Of a DNA stretch of 47,933 bases, positions 25,806-34,004 are shown one piece after another. A model generated the notes under the pieces. It had not been told where the DNA came from. It searched no databases and saw nothing but the letters and a program-made list of their open reading frames with translations. Source of the DNA: Firmicutes bacterium ADurb.Bin300 (GTDB lineage: Bacteria; Bacillota; Clostridia; Oscillospirales; Acutalibacteraceae). The stretch spans positions 1-47,933 of the forward strand of contig MWBL01000008.1 in the NCBI GenBank assembly GCA_002069015.1, in the 5' to 3' direction. The first letter of the stretch is position 1. Each line of letters starts with the position of its first letter. The translations under genes were made by a program, and so were the position numbers.

Positions 25806-26732
25806 CTATCTGATTCTCCCGAGAAAGCTTTCAAAATATTCCGGAAGCTCCGCCTCAACCTCGATATATTCCCCTGTAGTCGGATGATTAAAGCCAATAA
25901 GCGCCGCATGAAGACACTGCCCGTTAAAAGAGCATTTGTTCTTCGGTCCGCCGTATACCGTGTCACCCGCCAGAGGGTTTCCCCTAAATGCCATGTGTAC
26001 TCTAATCTGGTGAGTACGCCCCGTTTCAAGCAAAAGCTTAACATAGGTAAAGGAGTTAAATCTTTCTAATACCTCGAAGTGTGTCAGCGCGTTTTTGGAA
26101 TTTTTAGCCCCTACCGCCTGCTTCTTACGGTCCTTATCGCTTCTGCCCAAAGGAGCGTTGATAGTTCCGCAGTCGCTTTTTATTCTGCCTACGACAACGG
26201 CTCTGTATTCCCGCTTAAATGTGTGCTCCTTAATCTGTTGAGCAAGCTTTATATGAGCCGAATCATTTTTAGCGACAATTAAAAGTCCGCTTGTGTCCCT
26301 ATCTAACCTATGAACAATCCCCGGCCTTATTTCGCCGTTAATTCCTGATAAATTGCCTGAACGGTGAAACAAGAGTGCATTAACAAGAGTTCCCGAATAG
26401 TTCCCCGCCGCGGGATGAACTGTCATCCCCTTCGGTTTGTTGACAACTAATATGTCATTGTCCTCATATCGGATGTCAAGCGGTATATTTTGTGCTTGCG
26501 GGGCGTCAGTCTCTTGAGAAACTAAAACTACTCTGAGTACTTCGCCCGCCTTAACAAGACGGTTTTTAGATATCAAAGCCTCATTAAGAGTAATTTTGCC
26601 TTCCTGCAGCATTCGTTGAACCGAAGAGCGCGATACCTCGGGCACGAGAGCACAAACGGCTTTGTCAGCCCTTTCGCCGGAAAGCTCGGCAGGTATAGTA
26701 GCAAACAGCTCTTTACTCATGTGTAGGCTCAT
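25806..26732 (-). CDS. RluA/RluD-family pseudouridine synthase
   Basis: Converts specific uridines of (probably 23S) rRNA to pseudouridine. The 308 residues contain an N-terminal S4 RNA-binding domain (about 15-75; SRSSVQRMLQEGKITLNE) and a catalytic domain with HRLDRDTSGLLIVAK, which holds the catalytic Asp, then TGRTHQIRVH and GDTVYGG. By domain content it is RluD-like, a ylyB-type gene next to lspA as in Bacillus. It overlaps the end of lspA by 20 nt. The ATG four codons further in is an alternative start. Confidence 0.92.
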   Translation of the reverse strand: MSLHMSKELFATIPAELSGERADKAVCALVPEVSRSSVQRMLQEGKITLNEALISKNRLVKAGEVLRVVLVSQETDAPQAQNIPLDIRYEDNDILVVNKPKGMTVHPAAGNYSGTLVNALLFHRSGNLSGINGEIRPGIVHRLDRDTSGLLIVAKNDSAHIKLAQQIKEHTFKREYRAVVVGRIKSDCGTINAPLGRSDKDRKKQAVGAKNSKNALTHFEVLERFNSFTYVKLLLETGRTHQIRVHMAFRGNPLAGDTVYGGPKNKCSFNGQCLHAALIGFNHPTTGEYIEVEAELPEYFESFLGRIR

Positions 26733-27210
26733 TCCCGTTTTTCTTTTTTTTGGAGTCCGAAATAATGTCTCTAACCAAATACAGTATAAGCATAAATGCC
26801 CCTACCGTTATAAGACAATCGGCAAAATTAAACACGGCAAATTCAAAAAAGGTGGGTTCAAAGTAATCAATAACATAGCCTAAACGAATTCTGTCAACCA
26901 AATTTCCCGCTCCGCCCGACGCCATAAGCAAAAGGCACACAAAAATGTACTTTGAGGTAATTTTTTTGGATAGAAGAAGATACAGCGTTACAGCAACAAG
27001 AATGGATGAAAAAATTGTCAGAATTACGACGGCGCCCGAAAAAGAGCCGAATATTGCGCCCGTATTTTCAACATATCTAAGCCGAAAAACCCCCGGTATC
27101 AACTCATATATGAGTATGGGCTGCAAGTTTACCACAATAGCGTATTTAATTAACTGATCTAAGACAACCATCAAAGCAAGAAAGCCGAATACAAACAGAT
27201 AAGACAACAT
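26713..27210 (-). CDS. lspA: Lipoprotein signal peptidase (SPase II)
   Basis: LspA cleaves the signal peptide of prolipoproteins after lipidation and would process proteins such as the GHL10 lipoprotein in this window. The 165 residues have four membrane spans and the aspartyl-protease motifs: D in NTGAIFG context, GGAGNLVDRIR and FNFADCLI. The start is the ATG at 27208-27210, with AGAGG 6 nt upstream. The open frame runs 37 codons further into divIVA, but that part is basic and not LspA-like. It starts 10 nt after divIVA ends and overlaps the pseudouridine synthase gene. Confidence 0.95.
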   Translation of the reverse strand: MLSYLFVFGFLALMVVLDQLIKYAIVVNLQPILIYELIPGVFRLRYVENTGAIFGSFSGAVVILTIFSSILVAVTLYLLLSKKITSKYIFVCLLLMASGGAGNLVDRIRLGYVIDYFEPTFFEFAVFNFADCLITVGAFMLILYLVRDIISDSKKKKNGNEPTHE

Positions 27211-27220
27211 CTGAAACCTC

Positions 27221-28729
27221 TTATTTCTTCTTTTTGAAAAACGTCCTTGAGGGAGGCGGAGTGTCCTCCTCATCTTGAGTACCCTCATCTGTTTCTTCAG
27301 AAGTATCGGGCTTACTGTCATTCAATCTGATAACCGAAAAGCGTTTTTTTAGTTTTTCATTTTTATCTGTTATGGCGAAAAACTCTTTCTCCTCGTTTGC
27401 TCCCGAAGGGGAAGCTGCGTTTGACTCGTCGTCATTATCGGGCTTTATATCTACATCGGTACTTACTGCTGTTTTTTCAGCCTTAAATCCTGTTACACTG
27501 CGGCTGTCAAAGATAAAATCTTCCTTATTCTCTTCTGCCTCATGGACCAAAGCAAAAGCCTCGTGCTGTGTTTCCTGACGGTCGTCTTGTGAATTGCCGC
27601 CCGTGCTTGCAACTGCGTTTTCCCGAGGCTTTGACAGCTTCGTTAGATTTAGTTGAAATCCCCTCTTTTTAGGTCCCCGATCCTGTTCTTCCTGTTTTTC
27701 CTGTTCTTGATTTGTTTTCTCGGGCTCTTCAAAGCTGCTTATAAAATCACTGACATCAAGCGAAGCGTTTTCTTCATTGCTTTCACTTTCCCCGATGAAT
27801 TCAAGCTCGTTTGCAGACTCATCAAAGGGTATATCATTATTCTCAACCGCTTCTTCCGTCTGCGCTGATTCGGTCCGCTTTTCGTTGTCCTTTTCCTGTT
27901 CACCCTGTGCGATAAATTCGTCGATTGTTAAGACGCCTTCTAAGGGATCGTCATCATTGACAAATTCTATGTTGACCTGTGTCCCGTCAAGACCGGGAAC
28001 AATTTCCTCTTTTTCCGCCGTATCCTGCGGCTGTGCAGGTAATTCTTCATTCTTATCTTGCGGCTGCTCTTGCCCGATAAGCTCGTCCTCCTGCTGCTCT
28101 TTTGCTTTTTGCAGGGCAATTTCCGGAAGCTGAGATATCAGCTCGATATGCGATTTGTATTTGTCTAAAAGCTCGTTTTTAAAATCAGATACCTCTTTTT
28201 TCAGCATGCCGAACAAAATCGATTCGCTCGTTACGGTTCTGTTTGCGGCGCCCTGAAGGCTCTTCGCCTCTTGCTTGGCTTCGAGGATGATATCCTCCGA
28301 CTCTCTCTTCGCTTTTTCAATAATATCCAGGGCTTCCTTTTCGGCATTTGAAAGCAACTCTTCCATTTGCGTACGGATACCGTCCGCCGTGTCCTTTTTA
28401 ATGATTTCAACCTCTGCCTTCGCGGCGGCAAGAATGTCCTCCGATTCCTTAACAAGCAGCTGAACTTTTTCCTTTGCTTCCTGTTCAATTTTATTTGCCG
28501 CTCTTTGGGCGGTGATAACAGCGGATTTAATGATATCCTCATCTTTTATATATTGATCAAGACGCTCTGCAAGCAAGCTAACCCTCTTGACAAGCTCGGT
28601 ATTCTCCTTAAACATCTGTTCATAAGATTCCGATACACTGTCAAAAAACGAATCCACATCGTCGGATTTATAAGAATTTCTGCCCGCAGAGTGAAATCTC
28701 TTATCCCTTATTTGCATAGGTGTAAGCAT
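27221..28729 (-). CDS. divIVA: DivIVA-family protein with a long acidic tail
   Basis: DivIVA proteins bind negatively curved membrane at division sites and poles and recruit partners. The N-terminal lipid-binding part (MLTPMQIRDKRFHSAGRNSYKSDDVDSF, split here by family landmarks F and R) is typical. It is followed by coiled coil from about 30 to 215, with repeated AKAE/AKRE/AKQE heptads. The remaining 290 or so residues are low-complexity, rich in E, D, Q and N, with a basic end (FFKKKK). Usual DivIVA length is about 160-260, so 502 is long. The ATG at MLTP has a GGGGG SD. It sits in the sepF cluster. Confidence 0.9.
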   Translation of the reverse strand: MLTPMQIRDKRFHSAGRNSYKSDDVDSFFDSVSESYEQMFKENTELVKRVSLLAERLDQYIKDEDIIKSAVITAQRAANKIEQEAKEKVQLLVKESEDILAAAKAEVEIIKKDTADGIRTQMEELLSNAEKEALDIIEKAKRESEDIILEAKQEAKSLQGAANRTVTSESILFGMLKKEVSDFKNELLDKYKSHIELISQLPEIALQKAKEQQEDELIGQEQPQDKNEELPAQPQDTAEKEEIVPGLDGTQVNIEFVNDDDPLEGVLTIDEFIAQGEQEKDNEKRTESAQTEEAVENNDIPFDESANELEFIGESESNEENASLDVSDFISSFEEPEKTNQEQEKQEEQDRGPKKRGFQLNLTKLSKPRENAVASTGGNSQDDRQETQHEAFALVHEAEENKEDFIFDSRSVTGFKAEKTAVSTDVDIKPDNDDESNAASPSGANEEKEFFAITDKNEKLKKRFSVIRLNDSKPDTSEETDEGTQDEEDTPPPSRTFFKKKK

Positions 28730-28793
28730 ATATGTAACCCCCATATTTCTCTTTCAAAAAATCAAGCCAATCAAAAAGCGATGACATTCATTA

Positions 28794-29264
28794 TCAGAAA
28801 AATACCCCTGTATTTTCCAATTCGTCGATAAGATCACCCATCACATCAACATTGTAAGGAGTAATAATAAAAGTGTTGTTTGCAACCTTTTTCAGTTCTC
28901 CCTGGTTTGCATAGGCGACACCGCTCAAAAAATCCACAAGACGCCTAGCAATCTCCCTGTTCGCCGACTCAAGGTTTAATACAACCGTTCTTTTTTCATT
29001 GAGATTATCCGCTATTCCCCTTGCATCCTCAAATCTCTCAGGCTTTGCTAAAACAACCTGCAGCTTCGCGGTAGCATGGATATTGACAACCTTGTTGGGG
29101 TCCTCGGAATCCATAGCCCTTCGTTGTCTTGATGTATGCTGCCTTCCGGAAGCCAAATCTTCCTCGGAGGGCTTATATGTCATATAATCCTCCCGCTCCA
29201 TCTCGTCATAGTATTCATCCTCGGGAACGTTAATAATTCCCTTGATTTTATCAATAAACGACAT
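28794..29264 (-). CDS. sepF: Cell division protein SepF
   Basis: SepF bundles FtsZ filaments and anchors them to the membrane. The 156 residues show a short amphipathic N-terminal membrane-targeting helix (MSFIDKIKGII), an acidic linker, and the compact C-terminal FtsZ-binding domain from about 75 (KVVNIHATAKLQVVLAKP, then RIVDFLSGVAYA-like and ITPYNVDV). The ATG is 8 nt after AAGGAG; three codons upstream is a GTG that overlaps the SD. It follows the PLP-homeostasis gene, the order seen in B. subtilis (ylmE-sepF). Confidence 0.95.
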   Translation of the reverse strand: MSFIDKIKGIINVPEDEYYDEMEREDYMTYKPSEEDLASGRQHTSRQRRAMDSEDPNKVVNIHATAKLQVVLAKPERFEDARGIADNLNEKRTVVLNLESANREIARRLVDFLSGVAYANQGELKKVANNTFIITPYNVDVMGDLIDELENTGVFF

Positions 29265-29276
29265 TGCTTTCACTCC

Positions 29277-30002
29277 TTAATATATTCTTGCTCCGAAAAT
29301 TGCAGAGCCTATTCTTACTAAATTAGACCCGTTTTCTATCGCATAAACGTAATCGTCGGACATTCCCATGGACAAAACCTCCATAAAGACATTATCATAT
29401 TTTTTTGCCCTAATGTCAACAAAATAACGGGACATATTTTCAAAATATTTGCTTATTTCCTCAGGGCTTTCGCAAATGGGAGGCACACACATCAGTCCGC
29501 GAACCGAAATATTCCCCAAGGATGCCATTTCATGTAAGCTCTCGTCCAGCTCCTCTGTCTTAAATCCTGTTTTGCTCGCCTCATTCCCTATGTTAATCTC
29601 GAGCAAGATATTCATTGTTAGGTTGAGCGTTTCGCAAACACGCGATATTTCCTTAGCTAATCGGACGCTGTCAACCGATTGTATCATAGTAACCCGGGGA
29701 ACTGTTTTCTTTACTTTATTTGTCTGAAGGTGACCTATAAGATGTGTTTCTATCCCGTTTAGTTTAAGATGCTCGCTTTTAGACAGGAGCTCTTGTACCC
29801 TGTTTTCACCTATAAGCTTAATCCCGCATTTTTCCATTGCGTAGTTAATACGAAGAGGCTCCACCGTTTTAGTTACCGCAAGCAGTTTTATATCCTCCGG
29901 TTTTCTCCCCGATTTTACCGCCGCGCTTGCGATGTTTTCCCTGATTTGCTTAATATTTTCGGAGATACGCTCCTTTATTTCATCCGATAAGCTTTCCGTC
30001 AA
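29277..30002 (-). CDS. PLP homeostasis protein (YggS/YlmE, PLPBP)
   Basis: A single-domain pyridoxal-phosphate-binding barrel (241 residues) that buffers PLP and influences amino acid metabolism; it has no known catalytic activity. The PLP lysine lies in LLAVTKTVEP near residue 45, followed by IGENRVQE and HLIGHLQTNKVK, the family signature. The C-terminal SMGMSDDY is intact. The TTG start is supported by GGAGG exactly 6 nt upstream, inside the end of the preceding gene, giving a 23-nt overlap and probable translational coupling with the HlyD-like gene. Confidence 0.94.
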   Translation of the reverse strand: MTESLSDEIKERISENIKQIRENIASAAVKSGRKPEDIKLLAVTKTVEPLRINYAMEKCGIKLIGENRVQELLSKSEHLKLNGIETHLIGHLQTNKVKKTVPRVTMIQSVDSVRLAKEISRVCETLNLTMNILLEINIGNEASKTGFKTEELDESLHEMASLGNISVRGLMCVPPICESPEEISKYFENMSRYFVDIRAKKYDNVFMEVLSMGMSDDYVYAIENGSNLVRIGSAIFGARIY

Positions 30003-31212
30003 ACAAATCCTCCCCTTTCAGAATTACCTCGTCATAAAGCCTTACATACCCTGACGCGCCGTCCTCGGGCGGTGCGGAAATAACATATTCATCGGTGGCA
30101 TAAATAACGTTGATTTTTCTGAACCTTATTAAATTGCCCGTTTTAACATAAACGCCCTGCTGCCCGTCAAGAACCCTTACAGCCGCGCTATCGATTTTAT
30201 ATCCCTCATGTTCTTTGAATATTATCTGCAAATCGGCACTGCGCAATGTACATAAGCTCTCGTTCATCAGATTACACTCAAGCACAAGAACGGTTTTTTC
30301 CGCTCCTTTGTTCCCGAAGGAATGAACCTTTGTCGGAAGCCTTTCGATACCCTGCAGCGGTATATTTACATATACATCATCTGTGTTCTTAAGCTCTCCG
30401 AAATATTTGTTCTCCACAACGCACAAGATATACCATTTGAAACCTTTTATCAGCTTCCCCCTGACATTCGATTGAACGCTTGCCGCCTTAGCCTGAAAAA
30501 TCGTATGAAGAAGCTCCGGGGAAATATTGTCTATATCGGAAATCGAAACGGAATTCTCAAATCCGTCCGAATAGCCCGAGAAATAGCCCGCACTGTCTGC
30601 GGTTACGGCTTCGTAAGGTAACGAGGAGGACGTTAATTGCGAAAGCTCGTTTCTGAGGGAGCCTAATTTCTCTTGAAAGGAAAAGGTCGAACCTGTAGCA
30701 ATTTGAAGCGAAGTAACGCTGTTTCTGAAATCATCCACTCTATCGGATAAGGATGAAAGATTGCCGCTGTCCGCTGCGGATTGAAGCTTTCTGCATCTAT
30801 CCTTTATGTCCGCATTTATTGAAGAAACGTCAAAGGTTTGGATGTTGGCTTGACCCGAAAGTTGCTCATAGCGTTTTATTTCCTTTTCGAGCGCTTTTAT
30901 TCTTACATAGTCCTCAGCCGCCGCAGTGTCTTTGAAAACAAGACAAACCGTATCGCCCTTCGTCACGCGTTCGCCGTTTTTGACCAAGGTAACAGCCATT
31001 CCCGAATAACCGCTTGTAATATATCGCTCGTCTCTCACTATGAAGCCGTTGCAGTTGTAATGCTCAAGGTCTTCTGTCTTCATGACGACTTGCGTCGAGT
31101 AGTCTTCTTTTGATATTAGCTTAGTCTGATAAACAAAATAAACAAGCAGAAGAACCACGGAAAGAACCGACAAAACAAGCTTAACACGTCCTGTTTTTTT
31201 ACTTTTTTTCAT
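29980..31212 (-). CDS. HlyD-like envelope protein
   Basis: A 410-residue protein with an N-terminal membrane anchor (about 10-28) and an extracytoplasmic part of membrane-fusion/HlyD type. After a lipoyl-like half (SGMAVTLVKNGERVTKGDTV) comes a coiled-coil region (about 100-200). The second lipoyl-like half (SAGYFSGYSDG) and a beta-rich C-terminus with KTGNLIRFRKINVIYA follow. In this position, ahead of yggS-sepF, it is not paired with an ABC transporter or outer-membrane gene. A role in the cell envelope at division is possible but unproven. It overlaps miaA by 14 nt. Confidence 0.8.
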   Translation of the reverse strand: MKKSKKTGRVKLVLSVLSVVLLLVYFVYQTKLISKEDYSTQVVMKTEDLEHYNCNGFIVRDERYITSGYSGMAVTLVKNGERVTKGDTVCLVFKDTAAAEDYVRIKALEKEIKRYEQLSGQANIQTFDVSSINADIKDRCRKLQSAADSGNLSSLSDRVDDFRNSVTSLQIATGSTFSFQEKLGSLRNELSQLTSSSLPYEAVTADSAGYFSGYSDGFENSVSISDIDNISPELLHTIFQAKAASVQSNVRGKLIKGFKWYILCVVENKYFGELKNTDDVYVNIPLQGIERLPTKVHSFGNKGAEKTVLVLECNLMNESLCTLRSADLQIIFKEHEGYKIDSAAVRVLDGQQGVYVKTGNLIRFRKINVIYATDEYVISAPPEDGASGYVRLYDEVILKGEDLFDGKLIG

Positions 31213-32155
31213 TGAGCCACCCCCTTACCGTTTCATATACCTTGTTTTCAAGCTGTGAAAAATCATCGTAATCGTCTTTGTAAAACCAGATTATGTCCTT
31301 ATTTTTTTTGAACCATGTCCCCTGGCGCTTTGCATATTGCCTTGTCGCCGTCTTAAGAGAGTCAATACAATCTTCGAGAGGCTTTTCCCCGTCTAAATAA
31401 GGTTTAAGCTCCTTGTATCCTATTGCCGCTGCTGCGGTATGGGACCTTTTACTCGAGTAAAAGGCCCGCGCCTCTTCTAAAAGACCCTGCTCAAGCATTT
31501 TGTCAACTCTTTGATTTATTCTGCTCCAAAGTAATTTTCTGTCCCGATAGGCAACGCCGATATAAAGCGGCTCCCATTTTGACGGCGACATGCGGGACAG
31601 CTCGTTTTGCTCGGAGATGGTTTTTCCCGTTGTTTCATAAAGCTCTAAGGCCCGAATTATTCTCCCCGTGTTATTTGGGTGAAGAGCGGCGGCGGCTTTA
31701 GGGTCAATTTTCTTAAGCTCGGCTAGCAGGCTCGGGGCACCCTCTTGCTTAAGCCTTTTTGTAAGACGTTGCCTGACATTATCGTCAAACGAAAACTCGA
31801 TAAACGATAAGCCCGAAAGAAAAGAGTCAATGTAAAGACCCGTTCCCCCGACAATTATCGGAAGCTTGTTTTTTGATAATATATCGCTTGCGGCGCTGTC
31901 TGCAAGCCTTATAAACTCCCCTACGGAAAACCTTTCGTCGGGGCTTAAAAAATCAATCAGATGATGCCTTACCCCTTCGGTTTCTTCCCTTGAGGGCTTT
32001 GCCGTGGCTATATCCATACCCTTATATATCTGCATGGAGTCTGCAGATATAATCTCGCCGCAAAGCTTTTTGGCAAGAAATACGCCTAGCCGTGTTTTCC
32101 CGACCGCTGTAGGTCCCACTACCGCTATTATCTTAATTTTATCGGATTTATCCAT
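31199..32155 (-). CDS. miaA: tRNA dimethylallyltransferase
   Basis: MiaA adds a dimethylallyl group to N6 of A37 in tRNAs reading codons that begin with U. The 318 residues have the P-loop GPTAVGKT near residue 15, the SADSMQIYKGMDIATAKP motif, and GGTGLYIDSFL. The late RQYAKRQGTWF contacts tRNA. MiaB, encoded in the same cluster at 37.1 kb, adds the methylthio group to the same base, so both steps of ms2i6A synthesis are in one transcriptional direction. It starts one nucleotide after the mutL stop. Confidence 0.95.
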   Translation of the reverse strand: MDKSDKIKIIAVVGPTAVGKTRLGVFLAKKLCGEIISADSMQIYKGMDIATAKPSREETEGVRHHLIDFLSPDERFSVGEFIRLADSAASDILSKNKLPIIVGGTGLYIDSFLSGLSFIEFSFDDNVRQRLTKRLKQEGAPSLLAELKKIDPKAAAALHPNNTGRIIRALELYETTGKTISEQNELSRMSPSKWEPLYIGVAYRDRKLLWSRINQRVDKMLEQGLLEEARAFYSSKRSHTAAAAIGYKELKPYLDGEKPLEDCIDSLKTATRQYAKRQGTWFKKNKDIIWFYKDDYDDFSQLENKVYETVRGWLNEKK

Positions 32156-32156
32156 T

Positions 32157-33995
32157 TCACTTATTTCTCATAAAGAGCTTTTCAAGCTCCTTCTTTGTTA
32201 TCTCAATAATCACAGGTCTTCCGTGCGGACAATATCTTACATCCTTATCTGAAAATATCCTGACTGCCAGCTCCTTAAGCTCTTCGCCCGATAAGCTGTC
32301 GCCCGACTTAAGAGCGGCACGGCACGCCGAGGTGTGATAAATCAAAGCAAGCTTTTCGGGAAGCGGGTCTTTTGACCCTATGGCAAGCTTTGAGGCAATT
32401 TCCGATATAAAGGACTCAATCTCCTCAGATAAAACCATTACAGGACAGGCTTTGACAGAAACGCTCATATCTCCGAAATCCGATATTTCATATCCAGCAG
32501 CGGATAGGAGTTCAAGATTTTCGGTAATTGCCGCATACTCGTCTGCCGACAGGCGTACCACCTTGCTTTGCATCATAATCTGAGAAGAAGCGCAGCCGCT
32601 TTTTTTCAAATCGTTGAAAATAATCCGCTCATGAGCGGCATGCTTGTCCGCTATATAAAATTTCCCGTCGTATGTTATAAGCAGGTATACACCATAGACC
32701 TCCCCGAGGATATTAAGCTCGGTAAAGCTTTGCCCTAAATTATCCTTCTCCTCTTCTTCGCCGATATTCCCGTCAAGGGCTTCCGGCGGTAATTCGGAAG
32801 CTTTCGATTCGGGGACGGTTGAATCCGTTTTTTTCAAAAATACGGGATTCTCGGCTTCGGGGCTTCTGAATAATTTCTCTTTACCCGTTATGGGCTGTGC
32901 ATAGACTCGTGAAACAGTATAATCGGAGGAGCTCATTTTCACCTGTTCCTGAATCTTGTCCGGCTCTATAAATATTCTTGCCGCAGAAAAAGAGGCCGAG
33001 ACAAGACTTTCATCGGAAATCGCATTTCTTACACCGTAATAAACACAGTCAAACACCTTTTTATCATCCTGAAACCTCACCTCGGTTTTTGCGGGATGAA
33101 CATTGACATCAACCGAATCAAAAGGCATTTCTATAAACAGGGCGGCGCGCGGAAATCTTCCGACGAGCGTTTTATTATTGTATGCCCCCTCAAGAGCGGC
33201 GGTAATAACCGGACTTTTAACAGTCCTGCCGTTTATGAAGAAAAACTGCATGGAGCGGCTGCCCCTGCCCAAATGGGGCAATGAGACCAGTCCCCTGACG
33301 CAGACACCGCCGAGAGTATGCTCAACCTCTTGCAAGCAGTCAGACATTTCTTTGCCGAACAGCGAACGAAGAACCGTTTGGAGCTTTCCGTCCGCGAAGG
33401 TTTGAAACACGGTTTTTCCGTCTCTTATAAATTTAACCGCGATTTCAGTATGTGCTATGGCAAGCCTCTGCAATACGGCATTGACGGAATTGCCTTCACT
33501 GACATCCTTCTTTAAGAACTTCATTCTTGCCGGAACATTATAAAATAAACTCCTGACCGAAACAGTCGTTCCCGGGGGGCATCCTGCATCGTCAAAAAGC
33601 TTTTCTTCCCCGCCTTCGATAATATAATGCGTTCCGACTTGCTCGTTTTTGGTTCTTGTCAGCACATCAACCTTTGAAACGGCGCAAATACTTGAAAGAG
33701 CTTCGCCTCTGAAGCCCAAGGTTTTAATGCAGTCAAGGTCGGACGCTCCTGTGATTTTACTTGTGGCGTGACTTAAAAAGGCTGTTTTTACGAATTCGCG
33801 CGGGATCCCCGATGCGTTATCCGTTACTCTTATAAAGGCTTTACCCCCGTTATTTATTTCTATTACTATGTTGGTTGCGCCTGCATCAACGGAATTTTCG
33901 AACAACTCCTTAACAACCGACGCGGGTTGCTCAACAACCTCGCCAGCCGCTATCAAATCCGATATGTTTTTGGGTAATACTCTGATTATTGACAT
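32157..33995 (-). CDS. mutL: DNA mismatch repair protein MutL
   Basis: MutL couples mismatch recognition by MutS to strand incision. The 612 residues have the GHKL ATPase domain with ELFENSVDAG, TDNASGIP and TLGFRGEALSSI (first 100 residues) and a transducer domain to about 330. A variable linker and a C-terminal endonuclease domain follow. The metal-site motif is DKHAAHERIIFN, where the usual final Glu of DQHA(X)2E(X)4E is Asn, but ACRAALKSGD and CPHGRPV are intact. Nicking activity is therefore likely but not certain. mutS ends 9 nt before it. Confidence 0.95.
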   Translation of the reverse strand: MSIIRVLPKNISDLIAAGEVVEQPASVVKELFENSVDAGATNIVIEINNGGKAFIRVTDNASGIPREFVKTAFLSHATSKITGASDLDCIKTLGFRGEALSSICAVSKVDVLTRTKNEQVGTHYIIEGGEEKLFDDAGCPPGTTVSVRSLFYNVPARMKFLKKDVSEGNSVNAVLQRLAIAHTEIAVKFIRDGKTVFQTFADGKLQTVLRSLFGKEMSDCLQEVEHTLGGVCVRGLVSLPHLGRGSRSMQFFFINGRTVKSPVITAALEGAYNNKTLVGRFPRAALFIEMPFDSVDVNVHPAKTEVRFQDDKKVFDCVYYGVRNAISDESLVSASFSAARIFIEPDKIQEQVKMSSSDYTVSRVYAQPITGKEKLFRSPEAENPVFLKKTDSTVPESKASELPPEALDGNIGEEEEKDNLGQSFTELNILGEVYGVYLLITYDGKFYIADKHAAHERIIFNDLKKSGCASSQIMMQSKVVRLSADEYAAITENLELLSAAGYEISDFGDMSVSVKACPVMVLSEEIESFISEIASKLAIGSKDPLPEKLALIYHTSACRAALKSGDSLSGEELKELAVRIFSDKDVRYCPHGRPVIIEITKKELEKLFMRNK

Positions 33996-34004
33996 CTTAA
34001 TCTC

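Noticed and set aside
28231..28542. Arginine/lysine-rich minus-strand ORF inside divIVA
   Set aside because: It is an out-of-frame reading of the coiled-coil coding region and has no independent ribosome-binding site.
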